A DNA stretch of 64,000 bases from Rhodothermales bacterium (GTDB taxonomy: Bacteria; Bacteroidota; Rhodothermia; Rhodothermales; Bin80), in NCBI GenBank assembly GCA_022821385.1, contig JAJEDR010000057.1, forward strand, positions 1-64,000. The letters run 5' to 3'. Of the stretch, positions 1-10,759 are shown piece after piece (position 1 is the first letter of the stretch; every line of letters starts with the position of its first letter). The position numbers and the translations under genes are program-made. The notes under the pieces were generated by a model, which was not told where the DNA came from, ran no database searches, and saw nothing but the letters and a program-made list of their open reading frames with translations.

Positions 1-102
1 AAAGACAACTACCTGATCGCGGCCGGATACCCCGAATTACGTCAGAAAATCCCCTGGCTTGACAACAAAACCCTCCGGGTACAGTTCTCCAAAAGACCAT
101 AA
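1..102 (+). CDS. C-terminal end of an unidentified protein (partial)
   Basis: An open frame runs from the first base of the window to a TAA at 100-102, giving 33 residues that end in QFSKRP. The gene enters from the left edge, so its start and family are not visible. The residues look like ordinary coding sequence, but no motif identifies a function. It is the only plus-strand gene before 11 kb and converges on the lptD-like gene across about 600 bases. Confidence 0.45.
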   Translation, partial: KDNYLIAAGYPELRQKIPWLDNKTLRVQFSKRP

Positions 103-701
103 TTCTCACATGAGAGAATGACCGCGGAAATTCAGGCTAGCCCCGAGGGCGCGGAGCAATCACCGATGGTATCGGGAAACGTTTACCGATTATCCAGTGA
201 ATCGAAGGGCCCTGATACCGGGCACGTACTGACACTTGAATGGTCGCGCGCACTTGCCGGCGCGAAATGGAGATCAAGTGGGAAATACTTGCTATTGTGT
301 TATGGAACTCCTCCCACGATTTTTTCGCGAAGTGGGCTTCAATTTTAGCAATCACCGCCGCCATGAAGCCATCACATTTGGAAACCTAGATGGCAATGAG
401 ATCTGCTTTCAAGACCTTGCCAATGCAGTACGGATCATCAATCTTGTTCTGTGAGAGCCGGAGGGTTAGATTCTCTCCTGGTACGTGGAAGCCTTTTTTG
501 CCATTTGGATACCGGCAATTTTTTAACCAGTAACTACTTGGATACTATGGTCAATAGAGCTTTTTCAAATGATCCCAAGAAGTGTAATTCCCGTAATGCG
601 CCTTGCACTTGATAATGCAAGGGTGCGCGGCGTTGCTGGTGGTGACGGTACCACCAACTAAGTCTGATGCGCAGTGGAGCTGTTGGTTGCGAGGATGCGG
701 T
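103..701. other. Intergenic region, no supported gene
   Basis: About 600 bases lie between the partial plus-strand gene and the end of the minus-strand lptD-like gene. Both neighbouring genes converge here. Short open frames on both strands overlap one another and have no recognisable motif or signal. No strong terminator hairpin with a T run was seen. Confidence 0.5.
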
Positions 702-3380
702 TTAGATCCCTCGAAATCCCCGATTACGTTCCGCACGTGGTTGCTGGAAACGCAGAAATTCCGCCAAGCGACCGCTCTTTACGTGTAAATTAAACCCCCA
801 TGACTGATAAGCTCCAAATGGAATCCAACGGAAAGACATATTCCAACACTCGAATTCTTTTGATAAGTTGAGCGTCGTAGTTACGATTTGTTTTCGCTCA
901 ACATCATAGCCTGTTTGACCTCGAACACGCCAGGTTGGGGTAAGACTGAAGTTGAAACCCGTATTTACGGTAGCCGAACGGCGAAGGACCAATTGCGGTC
1001 GAGTAATTTGATAGACAAAACTCAGGTTCAACGACCAATTTTCGAAACCGCCAGCCCCGCTGGTCTGAGAAAATTGATTGTTTACGCCCATTCCGAACGG
1101 GGGACCCGAACTACCAAACTGGGGCATTGTCGAGGTGCCCGTTGGCATGTCTTCTGTACGAGTTCGCGTGCGTCCACGCAATTGCATACTCCCGCGTACA
1201 CTCAGTTGCGTCAGTCGGGCAATAGCCAGATCACGAAGTGAGAAGACATACTCGTTCACCATGCGACGACCATCAGGACTGAGTTTGTAGGGTGAGAATG
1301 TAGAGCTGAAGTTTATGCTGAACTGGCCTAGAATATTGGTGCGGGCGCTTATGCGTATGGGAGACAATCTAAGCGAATCTGCCGCAAGGTTATAACTACT
1401 AGATGCGTTCAGAGTGAAGAGCCGAAGAACACGACTCTGATCGGATCCGGTTGAGTCTATGCTAACCCGTTTGGTCTCAAATGTATTGTCAATCCCAAAA
1501 TTTATCGCTTTCTGGGTTCCACCCTGTACGCCCGTAACAATGCTATAGCGGCGCGGGGTTAGCCCTGTTGCCAATGTATCAACGACAGGCAGGCCGGCTT
1601 CATCCAGTAAAGGACGTGTATACCCCCAGGTATCTCCAGCAAAGTCAGGTCGATACGAAAACCCGACACGCGGTCGCACCGTGTGCCTTAATCCTTGGTA
1701 CTGCCCAAGTTTGACAGGAAAAAGCCCGTAAATCGTTGTGTTCGCTGAGGCCCCTGTATTGAACTGCCTCAAGGCGAAAAATCCTTGTTCCGTTGTTCTT
1801 TCGGTTGAACCGTCCGCCAAAAGTGTTTGGCGCTCAGAAGTTATGAACCAGTCTTCGGTATAATTCGCGTTTGGTGAAAAATTCAGACGAACCTGTCCTA
1901 ATAAAGGTATCTGGCGTATTGCAAACGGAGCAGAGATAGGTATGCGGTGGGTGGCAGCAAATCGAATACGACCATCACTCCTACCAGTGGCAGACTGGTA
2001 TTTCTCTCCGTCAAGTAGCGCCTCGTACCATGAATAATCAACCGGTTGCCCGTCGGCCAGAGTGTCGCCGTTTGCGATCAACTCCTCGTCCGAGATTGGT
2101 CGAAATTCATACCTGTTGTTGATGCGCGACGATACACTGTACTGGAGTCGCTCATACCAGCGCTGATCCTGCCCGCTGCTGTTTTCGCGCTTGAACGGGG
2201 CACTGGTTCCTTGAGAGAAAGAAAATTGTGGCAGAGACAAGTCGACGCTGCCCGTGGATATCACCTGTTGCTGTCGCATGCTCAAGGAGATGGATCTGCT
2301 CCCCCTGAATGTGCGATTGAATTGGATAGAGGAACCAATAGATTGTCTGACATTATCGTCGTACTGGTACGAAACTGTGCGCAAGTAGGTACTAGAGGTG
2401 AGATTTACGTTTGCACTCAGGCGAGACTTTGGCGAGAAGGTCTGGTTATGGGTCCACCGGAAGCTCAGGTTGTTTCGCTTGACCAAATCTGGATCATCAC
2501 GCTCACCACTTCGCTCGTGAAGGAAATCCACGTTCAAGTTGCCGCTGAAACGATCACGGCGGTTGTAACGAAAAGCCGGGTTGACCTGCCAGCTTCCCTT
2601 TGTCCACAGGCCAAGTCGGACTTGTGCATCCATATGATCATTCATGGCAAAATACCATCCCCAGTTGCGCAGGAAAAAACCTCGCTCATCTTCGCCATAT
2701 TCGGGGGCCAGTAGTCCACTTCTGCGCCCCTCCTGGTAGGGCAGAAAGCCAAAGGGAAGCCACACGGGAGTCGGGATATTGAAAATGAAGAGTTGAATGG
2801 GGCCGGTATAGACCCATTTCTGATCAACGACCTTCATTCTGCGGGCCCTGAGTGAATAAGAAGGGGTCTCATCCGGTCCGCAATTGCAGGTAGTGTAGAG
2901 ACCGTCCTTGATAAAGATCGTACTGTCCTCCCTGACTTTTGCTATTCCGGCCTGTATAAAGCCCTCTTCAAACTGCGTTCTTGCTTCCGTTACACGTCCA
3001 CGTCGGGTAGCGAGATTGTAAGCCAGTCGTGATCCAGTCAACGTTTCAGTCCCCTCGGAAAATACGGGTGCGCCCACGAGGCCCGAATCTGTGGCAAGCC
3101 CCTGAGCGATAAGCTCGTCTTGGTCCAGGAGTAAGCTAATGGAGTGGGCACTGAGCTGAATGCCCTCGTAGGATACCCTAGCGTTACCGGTGAGTGTGCC
3201 AAGATCTCCCGCCCCTGAGTCAAAGTGCAATACCAGGGAGTCTCGGGCGCTGAATTCTATCGGAGAAGTAAGCGAATTAGTTTCCTGTGCCCAGGTAATC
3301 TGGGGAAAAAGCAGAAAACCAACAGCGACAAAGCAGAATAATTGTCTTAAAACGACTTCACCGTTTGCGGTTATAGTCAT
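702..3380 (-). CDS. lptD: LptD-like LPS-assembly outer-membrane protein
   Basis: A large outer-membrane beta-barrel of the LptD/OstA type, which in Gram-negative cells inserts lipopolysaccharide into the outer leaflet. I start it at the ATG at 3380 because this gives a signal peptide ending near TWAQ and overlaps the upstream ROK gene by only 23 bases. A longer in-frame start at 3464 would sit deep inside that gene. The mature N-terminus is an LptA-like jellyroll region. It is followed by a YTTCNCGPDE cysteine pair, a family hallmark, and by the PVWLPFGFLPYQEGRRSGLL stretch before the barrel. The rest is alternating aromatic/polar beta-strand sequence of Bacteroidota style. It is the last gene of the probable eno-ftsB-ROK-lptD unit. 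The family call is good; substrate and partners are inferred. Confidence 0.85.
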   Translation of the reverse strand: MTITANGEVVLRQLFCFVAVGFLLFPQITWAQETNSLTSPIEFSARDSLVLHFDSGAGDLGTLTGNARVSYEGIQLSAHSISLLLDQDELIAQGLATDSGLVGAPVFSEGTETLTGSRLAYNLATRRGRVTEARTQFEEGFIQAGIAKVREDSTIFIKDGLYTTCNCGPDETPSYSLRARRMKVVDQKWVYTGPIQLFIFNIPTPVWLPFGFLPYQEGRRSGLLAPEYGEDERGFFLRNWGWYFAMNDHMDAQVRLGLWTKGSWQVNPAFRYNRRDRFSGNLNVDFLHERSGERDDPDLVKRNNLSFRWTHNQTFSPKSRLSANVNLTSSTYLRTVSYQYDDNVRQSIGSSIQFNRTFRGSRSISLSMRQQQVISTGSVDLSLPQFSFSQGTSAPFKRENSSGQDQRWYERLQYSVSSRINNRYEFRPISDEELIANGDTLADGQPVDYSWYEALLDGEKYQSATGRSDGRIRFAATHRIPISAPFAIRQIPLLGQVRLNFSPNANYTEDWFITSERQTLLADGSTERTTEQGFFALRQFNTGASANTTIYGLFPVKLGQYQGLRHTVRPRVGFSYRPDFAGDTWGYTRPLLDEAGLPVVDTLATGLTPRRYSIVTGVQGGTQKAINFGIDNTFETKRVSIDSTGSDQSRVLRLFTLNASSSYNLAADSLRLSPIRISARTNILGQFSINFSSTFSPYKLSPDGRRMVNEYVFSLRDLAIARLTQLSVRGSMQLRGRTRTRTEDMPTGTSTMPQFGSSGPPFGMGVNNQFSQTSGAGGFENWSLNLSFVYQITRPQLVLRRSATVNTGFNFSLTPTWRVRGQTGYDVERKQIVTTTLNLSKEFECWNMSFRWIPFGAYQSWGFNLHVKSGRLAEFLRFQQPRAERNRGFRGI

Positions 3381-4323
3381 CAATCTGATCGAATACAAGA
3401 CTGGCAGCACCAAGCATACCGGCCTCGTTTCCGAGCGTTTCCTGAATAACGACAACGCTTTCACGCATGCCGGGTTTTATGTATGACTCAATAACCTCTC
3501 GTACCGGCGTCAATAACAGGTCACCTGCATTGGAAACCCCACCGCCTATAACGATAGTACGTATGTCAAGCAGGTTAATAACGCCCCCCAATACGCAGCC
3601 CAGCTTCTGGCCGGCCCACCTAAGGATTTCTGTGGCACCGGGGTCCCCATTCATAGCTGCTCCTGCGATTGTAGCGGGTGTGAGATTCGACAGTCCCGGA
3701 GCTGTATACAATGAACTTTTGGGATATTTTATCAGGAACTCGCGGGCATGGCCGGTCAGGAATCGCTGGCCAAGGTATGCTTCAATAGCTCCATTGACGC
3801 CGGTCATATCCGGTGGGCCGTCATAATTAATGGACATATGGCCAATTTCTCCGGCGGCCCCGGTTTCACCTCGAAAGATTCGATTATTGAACACTATGGC
3901 ACCACCGACGCCCGTACCGAGCGTGACCATGATAAAATGGTTATAGTTTCGTGCGGCCCCGTAGTGTCCAGATCCGAGGGCTGCCGCGTTAGCATCATTC
4001 TCAACAAATATATTCAGGCGACTACCTAACCGTTTTTTTAGAACTGATCTCAGGTTAACAATACCCCATCCGGGCATATTTGGTGGATGAATTAACGACT
4101 TTCTGTCGAGGTCAATTGTCCCGGGAGCACCGATACCAATGCCTAGTACACGATTTCTGCGTTTTAGAAATGGTTTAACGGCCAGGGATATTTGATCTAG
4201 TACATGTTCTTTGCCTTCTTCGGCTTCGGTAGGGACTGAATTAGTGTTAACCAGGCCGAATGTCTTATGGACCAAAGCGGCTTTGATATTGGTACCTCCC
4301 AGGTCAATGCCAATCGCGTGCAT
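3358..4323 (-). CDS. ROK-family sugar kinase (glucokinase-like)
   Basis: A 321-residue protein of the ROK family, whose kinase members phosphorylate glucose, N-acetylglucosamine or related sugars in the cytoplasm. The N-terminal phosphate loop reads GIDLGGTNIKAAL. The central region has the catalytic-type FVENDANAAALG segment and a TLGTGVGGAIV phosphate-binding loop. No DNA-binding domain precedes it, so it is an enzyme-type rather than repressor-type ROK protein. The ROK zinc site normally reads CxCGxxGC after a conserved GHM/GHI histidine. Here the histidine is kept (GEIGHMSI), but the cysteines are absent and replaced by PPDMTGVNGAIEAY. It lies 5 bases after ftsB and overlaps the lptD start. 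Substrate cannot be set from sequence alone. Confidence 0.85.
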   Translation of the reverse strand: MHAIGIDLGGTNIKAALVHKTFGLVNTNSVPTEAEEGKEHVLDQISLAVKPFLKRRNRVLGIGIGAPGTIDLDRKSLIHPPNMPGWGIVNLRSVLKKRLGSRLNIFVENDANAAALGSGHYGAARNYNHFIMVTLGTGVGGAIVFNNRIFRGETGAAGEIGHMSINYDGPPDMTGVNGAIEAYLGQRFLTGHAREFLIKYPKSSLYTAPGLSNLTPATIAGAAMNGDPGATEILRWAGQKLGCVLGGVINLLDIRTIVIGGGVSNAGDLLLTPVREVIESYIKPGMRESVVVIQETLGNEAGMLGAASLVFDQIDDYNRKR

Positions 4324-4328
4324 ATTGA

Positions 4329-4637
4329 TTACTCCTCAATTCGATAAACAGTTTCTCCATCACGTCGCATACCATATTGCTCTCTCGCGATTTTTTCGAT
4401 CGCCTCATCGCTTGGCGGGTTTTCAAGCATTGACTGGAGCTCAGCTATTTCGCTTCTCAACTGGATATTCTCCTCTACCAACTTCTCATATTCCCGCTGC
4501 CACTCCGACCTCCGGACCAGGCTGTAACTATCGAACCAGGTGAACCAGAGCAATCCCGCAAACATCAGACCGATAAGCAACAGACGCGTAAGGCGTCTGC
4601 CCATTGAAATTTGCTGTGGTGTTGCCGTTGACGCCAT
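4329..4637 (-). CDS. FtsB/DivIC-like septum formation initiator
   Basis: A 102-residue bitopic membrane protein of the FtsB/DivIC family, a small component of the FtsQLB-type division complex. It has a short basic N-terminus, one transmembrane helix (around residues 18-34, LLLIGLMFAGLLWFTW), then a coiled coil (residues 45-72) and the family-typical tail AREQYGMRRDGETVYRIEE. It starts 12 bases after the enolase stop and ends 5 bases before the ROK gene. Enolase followed by an FtsB/DivIC gene is a common bacterial arrangement, which supports the call. Confidence 0.88.
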   Translation of the reverse strand: MASTATPQQISMGRRLTRLLLIGLMFAGLLWFTWFDSYSLVRRSEWQREYEKLVEENIQLRSEIAELQSMLENPPSDEAIEKIAREQYGMRRDGETVYRIEE

Positions 4638-4649
4638 GCACGGTTCCCG

Positions 4650-5981
<1,332 letters not shown>

Positions 5982-6103
5982 TTACAACGGCGCGCCAAAA
6001 TACGTTGGTCGCCGCGAATGATAAAGTGAGGCAATGGATTATTGCGTTGCTTGCGTGATTCCACAGGTTCCTCCTACAACGGAGACCGCGTCTACAGGAA
6101 TGT

Positions 6104-7381
6104 TTAACGACGTTGCCGGACTCTAGTTGTACCACTGATAGTCATGCCCCGACAAGTATAACTCACCTGCGTACTTTCACCTACATTCCAGCGCTCAACG
6201 TAGAAAATATCCTCGGCGTTAGGGTAGGCTGTAGCCATTCGGTTAACGCCGTCCTGATCACCAATACGAGAATATTCATCTGCAATCAACCAGAACACTG
6301 CTGCCTGCTCGCGGTCGGCCACGCCACAACTGGCAACGGCTGTAGAATAAAGATTAGGAATAGCCACACGGGCCTGCTGGAATTCTGGATCAGCCTCTAT
6401 GGCTAACCTGTAGTGGTCGCGTGCCTCCCGGAAGTTTTCCATATCCTGATACGCTAAACCGACATTGTAATAATCCTGGGCAACGATCTCTATCTCTGGC
6501 AGGGCCTGCATCTGTCCGAAGAGTTCAATGGCGCGTTCGTTGTCACCATCTTCGACGTACATACGGGTTAACAGACGCAATGTAGCAGCAGAAGGCTTCA
6601 TGCTAAGAACCTTGTCTGCAAGCCCCAGCATTTCCTCGCGATAAGCCTCCTGCTGGTACAATCCAAAAAGTTGCGTAACCAGTTCAGCGTTATCGGGATC
6701 CGCTTCGTACTGCTCCTCTAGGAAGGCAATTTGTTCATCCGGGGGAATCACGGAGAAATACTTGTGGATCAGGCCCTCAATACTCTCTTCGCCTCCCCGC
6801 TTGTCTCTGAGTTCACGCAGGAAATCAAGTGCTCCTGCGATATCTTGCCCCTGATACATGTCCTGGACAATAACATCAAGGTAGTAGGGGTCAATACGCA
6901 GCGGATCCATTTCATAAGCGCTTCGGTATGATGCGATCATTTCGGACCGAAGATCAGCGAGTACATCAAGGTTAGATTGGATGAAACGTCCCTTATTGCG
7001 GGTCCAAATGAAGGGGTCAAATTCTATATCCAGTTGGGAGAGAACGGGGATCACCCGGTCGAACTGCACAAGTGCAGAATCAAGCCACACACGTTTATTT
7101 ACGGGGTCCTCTTCCTCATTGGCAAGTCCCTGAAAAGTTTCTATGGCACGCCTAAAGTTCACATCCGAGGTGCGCCGATAGCCGATGGGGGCGTTATAAA
7201 GGAGCCAAACCAAGTTAGGGAAAGCGTCACGGTAGTTTTGATTCTTGAAGTTCTCGTAGTAGAGCGTGTAATGGAGTCTAACCTCTGCATCATCCACGGT
7301 GGTCTGCGCCGAAACCGTAGATGCCAATGGGACTGAGATGACAATGAATAGTGCCAGCAGGCAAGTGTGGATGCGGTACAT
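6104..7381 (-). CDS. Exported tetratricopeptide-repeat protein
   Basis: A 425-residue protein with a clear signal peptide (hydrophobic LLALFIVISVPLAS ending at VSAQ) and then helical TPR-like repeats. The clearest repeats are in the C-terminal half, for example DYYNVGLAYQDMENFREARD followed by HYRLAIEADPEF. TPR domains are protein-interaction scaffolds, so a periplasmic or outer-membrane-associated role is likely. No catalytic motif is seen. It lies upstream of eno and downstream of the barrel gene on the same strand, with 54 bases to that gene. The partner cannot be named from sequence. Confidence 0.75.
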   Translation of the reverse strand: MYRIHTCLLALFIVISVPLASTVSAQTTVDDAEVRLHYTLYYENFKNQNYRDAFPNLVWLLYNAPIGYRRTSDVNFRRAIETFQGLANEEEDPVNKRVWLDSALVQFDRVIPVLSQLDIEFDPFIWTRNKGRFIQSNLDVLADLRSEMIASYRSAYEMDPLRIDPYYLDVIVQDMYQGQDIAGALDFLRELRDKRGGEESIEGLIHKYFSVIPPDEQIAFLEEQYEADPDNAELVTQLFGLYQQEAYREEMLGLADKVLSMKPSAATLRLLTRMYVEDGDNERAIELFGQMQALPEIEIVAQDYYNVGLAYQDMENFREARDHYRLAIEADPEFQQARVAIPNLYSTAVASCGVADREQAAVFWLIADEYSRIGDQDGVNRMATAYPNAEDIFYVERWNVGESTQVSYTCRGMTISGTTRVRQRR

Positions 7382-7435
7382 GGGATCTGAGTTTCCTAAC
7401 TGTGAAATTTAAGCAAGAACATGACAACAAATGAC

Positions 7436-8710
7436 TTATCCGAGCCTTCGTTTGACGAACCAGCGCTCACCGACATTCAAGGTGGCTGATACACCGATAA
7501 ACCGGTCGCGGATCAGGTTTTGATTTGTAGACCCGCGCGTACCAACTTCAAAGGTAATATCAACCCTGGTACCAAAAAATAATGTAGGCAGACCAATTCC
7601 GCCTGTGACTGCTTTAACAGCAATATCCGTACCGCGGACGGGACTTATATAAAGGTTGTCCCGGTAGAAACCGATACGATAGGCTATCCGGCGCAGGTAA
7701 GATGCCTGCATTGCGGCTCCTGCAGGGATAAACTCTACGCCTCCTCCGTAACGTGTACGGTCACGCAAATTGCTAGGCTTGAACCCCGTGAAGTAAAGGG
7801 TATTGGAAGCAGAGGACCAAGGTTCATGCCGGACTTCTGCGCTCAATAGCCAGCGATTCTGAAATCGGAGGGATAATCCACCGCGTGTTCGGATGGGGAC
7901 CCTAACGTTTCCTCTGACTGTTGCCCCCAGTGTATCGAGATCCAGGCTTTCTCCAAGGGTTAACACCTGGGTTCCTTTCAGTGTAACCGGCAAGGTTCCA
8001 CCGGCAGCAATTGAGATCTCGTATTCTTCGCCACTAAAGGACAGTGCTATGCCAGCAGACGAGGTTAATCCAGATAGGCGGGAGCTGCGTACTAGCCTGG
8101 TATCGAGGAGATCAGCGGAGTCAAATGTAGTACGTCGTTCGTCTTCGGCAATCCCAAATATGAGATCAGCAGATGCACCGATCGATGCCCATCGAGTTAA
8201 TCTCATTCCGAGACCGATCCTTGCCTGATGCAGCCCGCCGGAGCCTTCATGATGAATCTGGTACGGCAGTTCACCCTCCACGCCGGCGTCCAAGGTTTCT
8301 GTGGTTGATACTTCGTAATTGATTCGGCTGTAAGGTTCGTAGGAGGCTCCCAAACCCAGTCGCGTAGACAGGAGGGGCACTCCGATCTGGAGTGCATTGA
8401 AGTTTCCATGGATCAGTCGCTCAGCCCGTCCACCGGCATCCTGGGCATGCAATCGATTGAACTGCGCACCGGCGGCAACACGCACCAGCGTCTGACGGCT
8501 CCACGTTGCAGGATTGCTGAAGTTCATGTAGTCGTATGAGAAGAGTCCTACCCCCGCACCGCCGAGAGCTTGGGCCTGACTGGAAGCGAACGATGTGAGT
8601 TCTCCAATCCCATACCGCGAATAAAACGAACCATCATCCTGTCCCTGACCCTGAACGCTAGTTGCCAGAATCAGTGCTGCCAGGATAGCACATGAACTGA
8701 ATTTTCTCAT
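7436..8710 (-). CDS. Outer-membrane beta-barrel protein, FadL/OmpP1-like
   Basis: A 424-residue exported protein with a signal peptide (SCAILAALILATSVQGQ). The mature start has the pattern SFYSRYGIGELTSF and AQALGGAGVGLFSYDYMNFS, followed by NPATWS. This kind of N-terminus, an 'ALGGAG' turn followed by an 'NPA' motif, is typical of the FadL/OmpP1/PorV-like barrels of Bacteroidota. The remainder alternates aromatic and polar residues as expected for beta-strands. Its start overlaps the stop of the upstream lipoprotein gene by 4 bases (ATGA), so the two are probably translated together. Whether it transports hydrophobic substrates or serves type IX secretion cannot be decided. Confidence 0.75.
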   Translation of the reverse strand: MRKFSSCAILAALILATSVQGQGQDDGSFYSRYGIGELTSFASSQAQALGGAGVGLFSYDYMNFSNPATWSRQTLVRVAAGAQFNRLHAQDAGGRAERLIHGNFNALQIGVPLLSTRLGLGASYEPYSRINYEVSTTETLDAGVEGELPYQIHHEGSGGLHQARIGLGMRLTRWASIGASADLIFGIAEDERRTTFDSADLLDTRLVRSSRLSGLTSSAGIALSFSGEEYEISIAAGGTLPVTLKGTQVLTLGESLDLDTLGATVRGNVRVPIRTRGGLSLRFQNRWLLSAEVRHEPWSSASNTLYFTGFKPSNLRDRTRYGGGVEFIPAGAAMQASYLRRIAYRIGFYRDNLYISPVRGTDIAVKAVTGGIGLPTLFFGTRVDITFEVGTRGSTNQNLIRDRFIGVSATLNVGERWFVKRRLG

Positions 8711-9870
8711 GATTTCCCAGAGGAGACTAGCCGGCCGTCAAAAATAACTTGTGACGAAATGAAAGTTGCACGTGGAGACAGATCTCCGGCCTTCATGCCG
8801 TACAAGAGAACCGTGTTCAAGCCATTGTTAATCACGGGTGCACGCAATTCCAGGTAATCGTACTCCAGGTTTCCCAAAAAAACGCTTTGGAAGAAAACGC
8901 TGAGGTCTTGTCCAGAAAAGCGGTATTTGCCTTCACCGCTTAGGCTGGCTTCGCCAACCAAGATTGCAGGCGCATCCTGATCAGATGTCACTGCAACCAG
9001 CTGCAGCCTGTGTAGGAGTGGACGCACGAAGTTTGAAGGCGTGTTCTGACTGGCAATCGTGTCGGCACTGAAAGTGAGTACTGCACCGTTGATGGACCGG
9101 TCTGTGAAGAAGGCCTTTAGGTCAAAGTCAAGTGCGATTGCGGGACCTGTACCATCCTGGAACAGGACGAGTTCATCCGGGGGATCGGGTTCCGTCTTTC
9201 GGTCAAACTTTGTATATGTACTGCTTACCGTAAATGTCGTAGGTCCAGCTGTTGACGTTGCCACAAGTGTCGTGGACGCGGAATTGAATCCGGCTACCTG
9301 TCCGCTCCCGTTATCGATGAAAGCGAATCCGTAAAAATCTGATCCAAAATTATCACTTCGAAGTAGGTTTTCGTTTGCATCAATCCAAGAGGTCGGGAGA
9401 TCAATCGTGATGAGTGTGTCCCGCGTTGTTACGTTAACGTTGATGATCTCAGGGCCGAATGTCAAGGCAGTGTTGGCTTTTAGTCCACTCTGATCCCATT
9501 CAGCAAGAACTTGGTGCAGCGAAAACTCGAGCACGCCTGTGGTATCTCCAAAATCATAATCGCGCACAAGTCTCAATTGAACTGCACTTATGGCGTCTGA
9601 TGGGGCTCCAGAAAACTCCCCTGCAAAATCCAAAAAACCGGACGCCTCAACTTGGCCGGTTAATGGATCGTCAGCAGCTCCCACAAGCACACGGGGTGCA
9701 GCCCCTGTAATGTCAACGAGCGACGATGGAGAAAACGACGTTGATGGAACAGATTTGGTATTGAGATTTACGCTTTCACCTAGCAAATCCAGCCCTACAT
9801 CGGAGGTCGGATCGGTACAAGCCGCCAAAACGAGCAGCGAAAACAAGAGATAACAGCAAATTGGGCGCAT
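8707..9870 (-). CDS. DUF4270-like outer-membrane lipoprotein
   Basis: A lipoprotein of about 387 residues, with signal peptide YLLFSLLVLAAC and an acylated cysteine followed by TDPTSDVGLDLLG. I start it at the ATG at 9870 (MRPICCY) because the longer frame to 9906 only adds a basic leader. The mature protein is rich in beta-strand sequence with repeated DTL/LDF patterns. Length, the C-x-(2-6)-D-(I/V)-G-x-x-L-L start and position beside the Bacteroidota glycogen-synthase homologue match the DUF4270 family, whose role is unknown. It overlaps the next gene by 4 bases (ATGA). The family call is by pattern and neighbourhood, not by a profile search. Confidence 0.65.
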   Translation of the reverse strand: MRPICCYLLFSLLVLAACTDPTSDVGLDLLGESVNLNTKSVPSTSFSPSSLVDITGAAPRVLVGAADDPLTGQVEASGFLDFAGEFSGAPSDAISAVQLRLVRDYDFGDTTGVLEFSLHQVLAEWDQSGLKANTALTFGPEIINVNVTTRDTLITIDLPTSWIDANENLLRSDNFGSDFYGFAFIDNGSGQVAGFNSASTTLVATSTAGPTTFTVSSTYTKFDRKTEPDPPDELVLFQDGTGPAIALDFDLKAFFTDRSINGAVLTFSADTIASQNTPSNFVRPLLHRLQLVAVTSDQDAPAILVGEASLSGEGKYRFSGQDLSVFFQSVFLGNLEYDYLELRAPVINNGLNTVLLYGMKAGDLSPRATFISSQVIFDGRLVSSGKS

Positions 9871-9982
9871 AAGCAATCGGCGTGGGCATTTGAAGAATAT
9901 GCCCAAGAACGCGGCGGCCGCACGAATTGGTACAGAGCGCGACCGAGAACCTGCAACTTTGGAGAGAACGCGGATGTTCCCC

Positions 9983-10759
9983 TTATACAGGTTCCATTCT
10001 CAGCAGGCTCTCGTACAGATTGCCCGCCTGTGCGATCATTTGCTCGGTCTCATCACTGAACTGCACGCATGATCTGGATTTCTTCTCCAGAGACGGGGGA
10101 TACGCAACTGAGTCGGAGAATTGCTTACCCAGATCGGTCATACTCTTGCCAGAAAGGTCTCCGTTGAGGGAGAGCCTCATATTTTTCACCAGTTTCTGTG
10201 AAACTGTTGCATTGGCCTCAATATCATCTGGGGTATATACAGTCCTTGCAGACTCAAACAGTGGATCGTTTTTATACTCGGTGGTTACCACTAGGGGTAC
10301 AAAACCACTGATCCATCCGAGTGCATGAACGACATCTGGCTGCCACTGCATTTTGCGCACGATCTCCAGAACTGACCGTGCAAAAAAGAGCGCACGAGTG
10401 GCATTATCCTCAAAAACGTTCCCCAGTTTGTCCTGGTGCAAACCTTTTCTTTTGAAGAAATTTTTGTTGTCTATGAAATAAACCTGTCGCCGCGTTCCAG
10501 GGATTGCCGTTACTTTGACGGTCAGTGTCTCCGTTGTGCGTCCCATGTGCACTTTTGTGCGACGGAGACGAATAACCTCGTGCAGGCCGTTCCTACGCTC
10601 GCTTATTGTGCCGTAGCGAGGCATCATAATCCTGGTTTCGAAATTACCGAGTGCTTGGAGTCCTTCGGGTATGCATCTGGTCAGGGTCCCGACATCGCTT
10701 TCATTGGTAAATGGATGAACTTCGCCAGTGACGAATAAGGCTTTGATTGGTTGATCCAT
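9983..10759 (-). CDS. Short glycogen/starch-synthase homologue (GT5 N-domain only)
   Basis: A 258-residue protein matching the N-terminal Rossmann domain of GT5 glycogen synthases: KALFVTGEVHPFTNES at the start, SERRNGLHEVIRL, QVYFIDNKNFF, and QPDVVHALGWISGFVPL. Full glycogen synthases are about 470-500 residues, so the second Rossmann domain is absent by design. Short versions like this are widespread in Bacteroidota and often sit beside DUF4270 genes, as here. The ADP-glucose-binding KxGGL motif is missing; the site reads TNESDVGTL. Glycogen synthase activity is therefore doubtful and a regulatory or other sugar-binding role is possible. It is divergent from the NagB/PIG-L gene. Confidence 0.78.
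   Translation of the reverse strand: MDQPIKALFVTGEVHPFTNESDVGTLTRCIPEGLQALGNFETRIMMPRYGTISERRNGLHEVIRLRRTKVHMGRTTETLTVKVTAIPGTRRQVYFIDNKNFFKRKGLHQDKLGNVFEDNATRALFFARSVLEIVRKMQWQPDVVHALGWISGFVPLVVTTEYKNDPLFESARTVYTPDDIEANATVSQKLVKNMRLSLNGDLSGKSMTDLGKQFSDSVAYPPSLEKKSRSCVQFSDETEQMIAQAGNLYESLLRMEPV

Noticed and set aside
2046-2714. A 222-codon plus-strand frame inside the lptD-like gene
   Set aside because: It lies wholly antisense to a well-supported beta-barrel gene and has no domain or signal.
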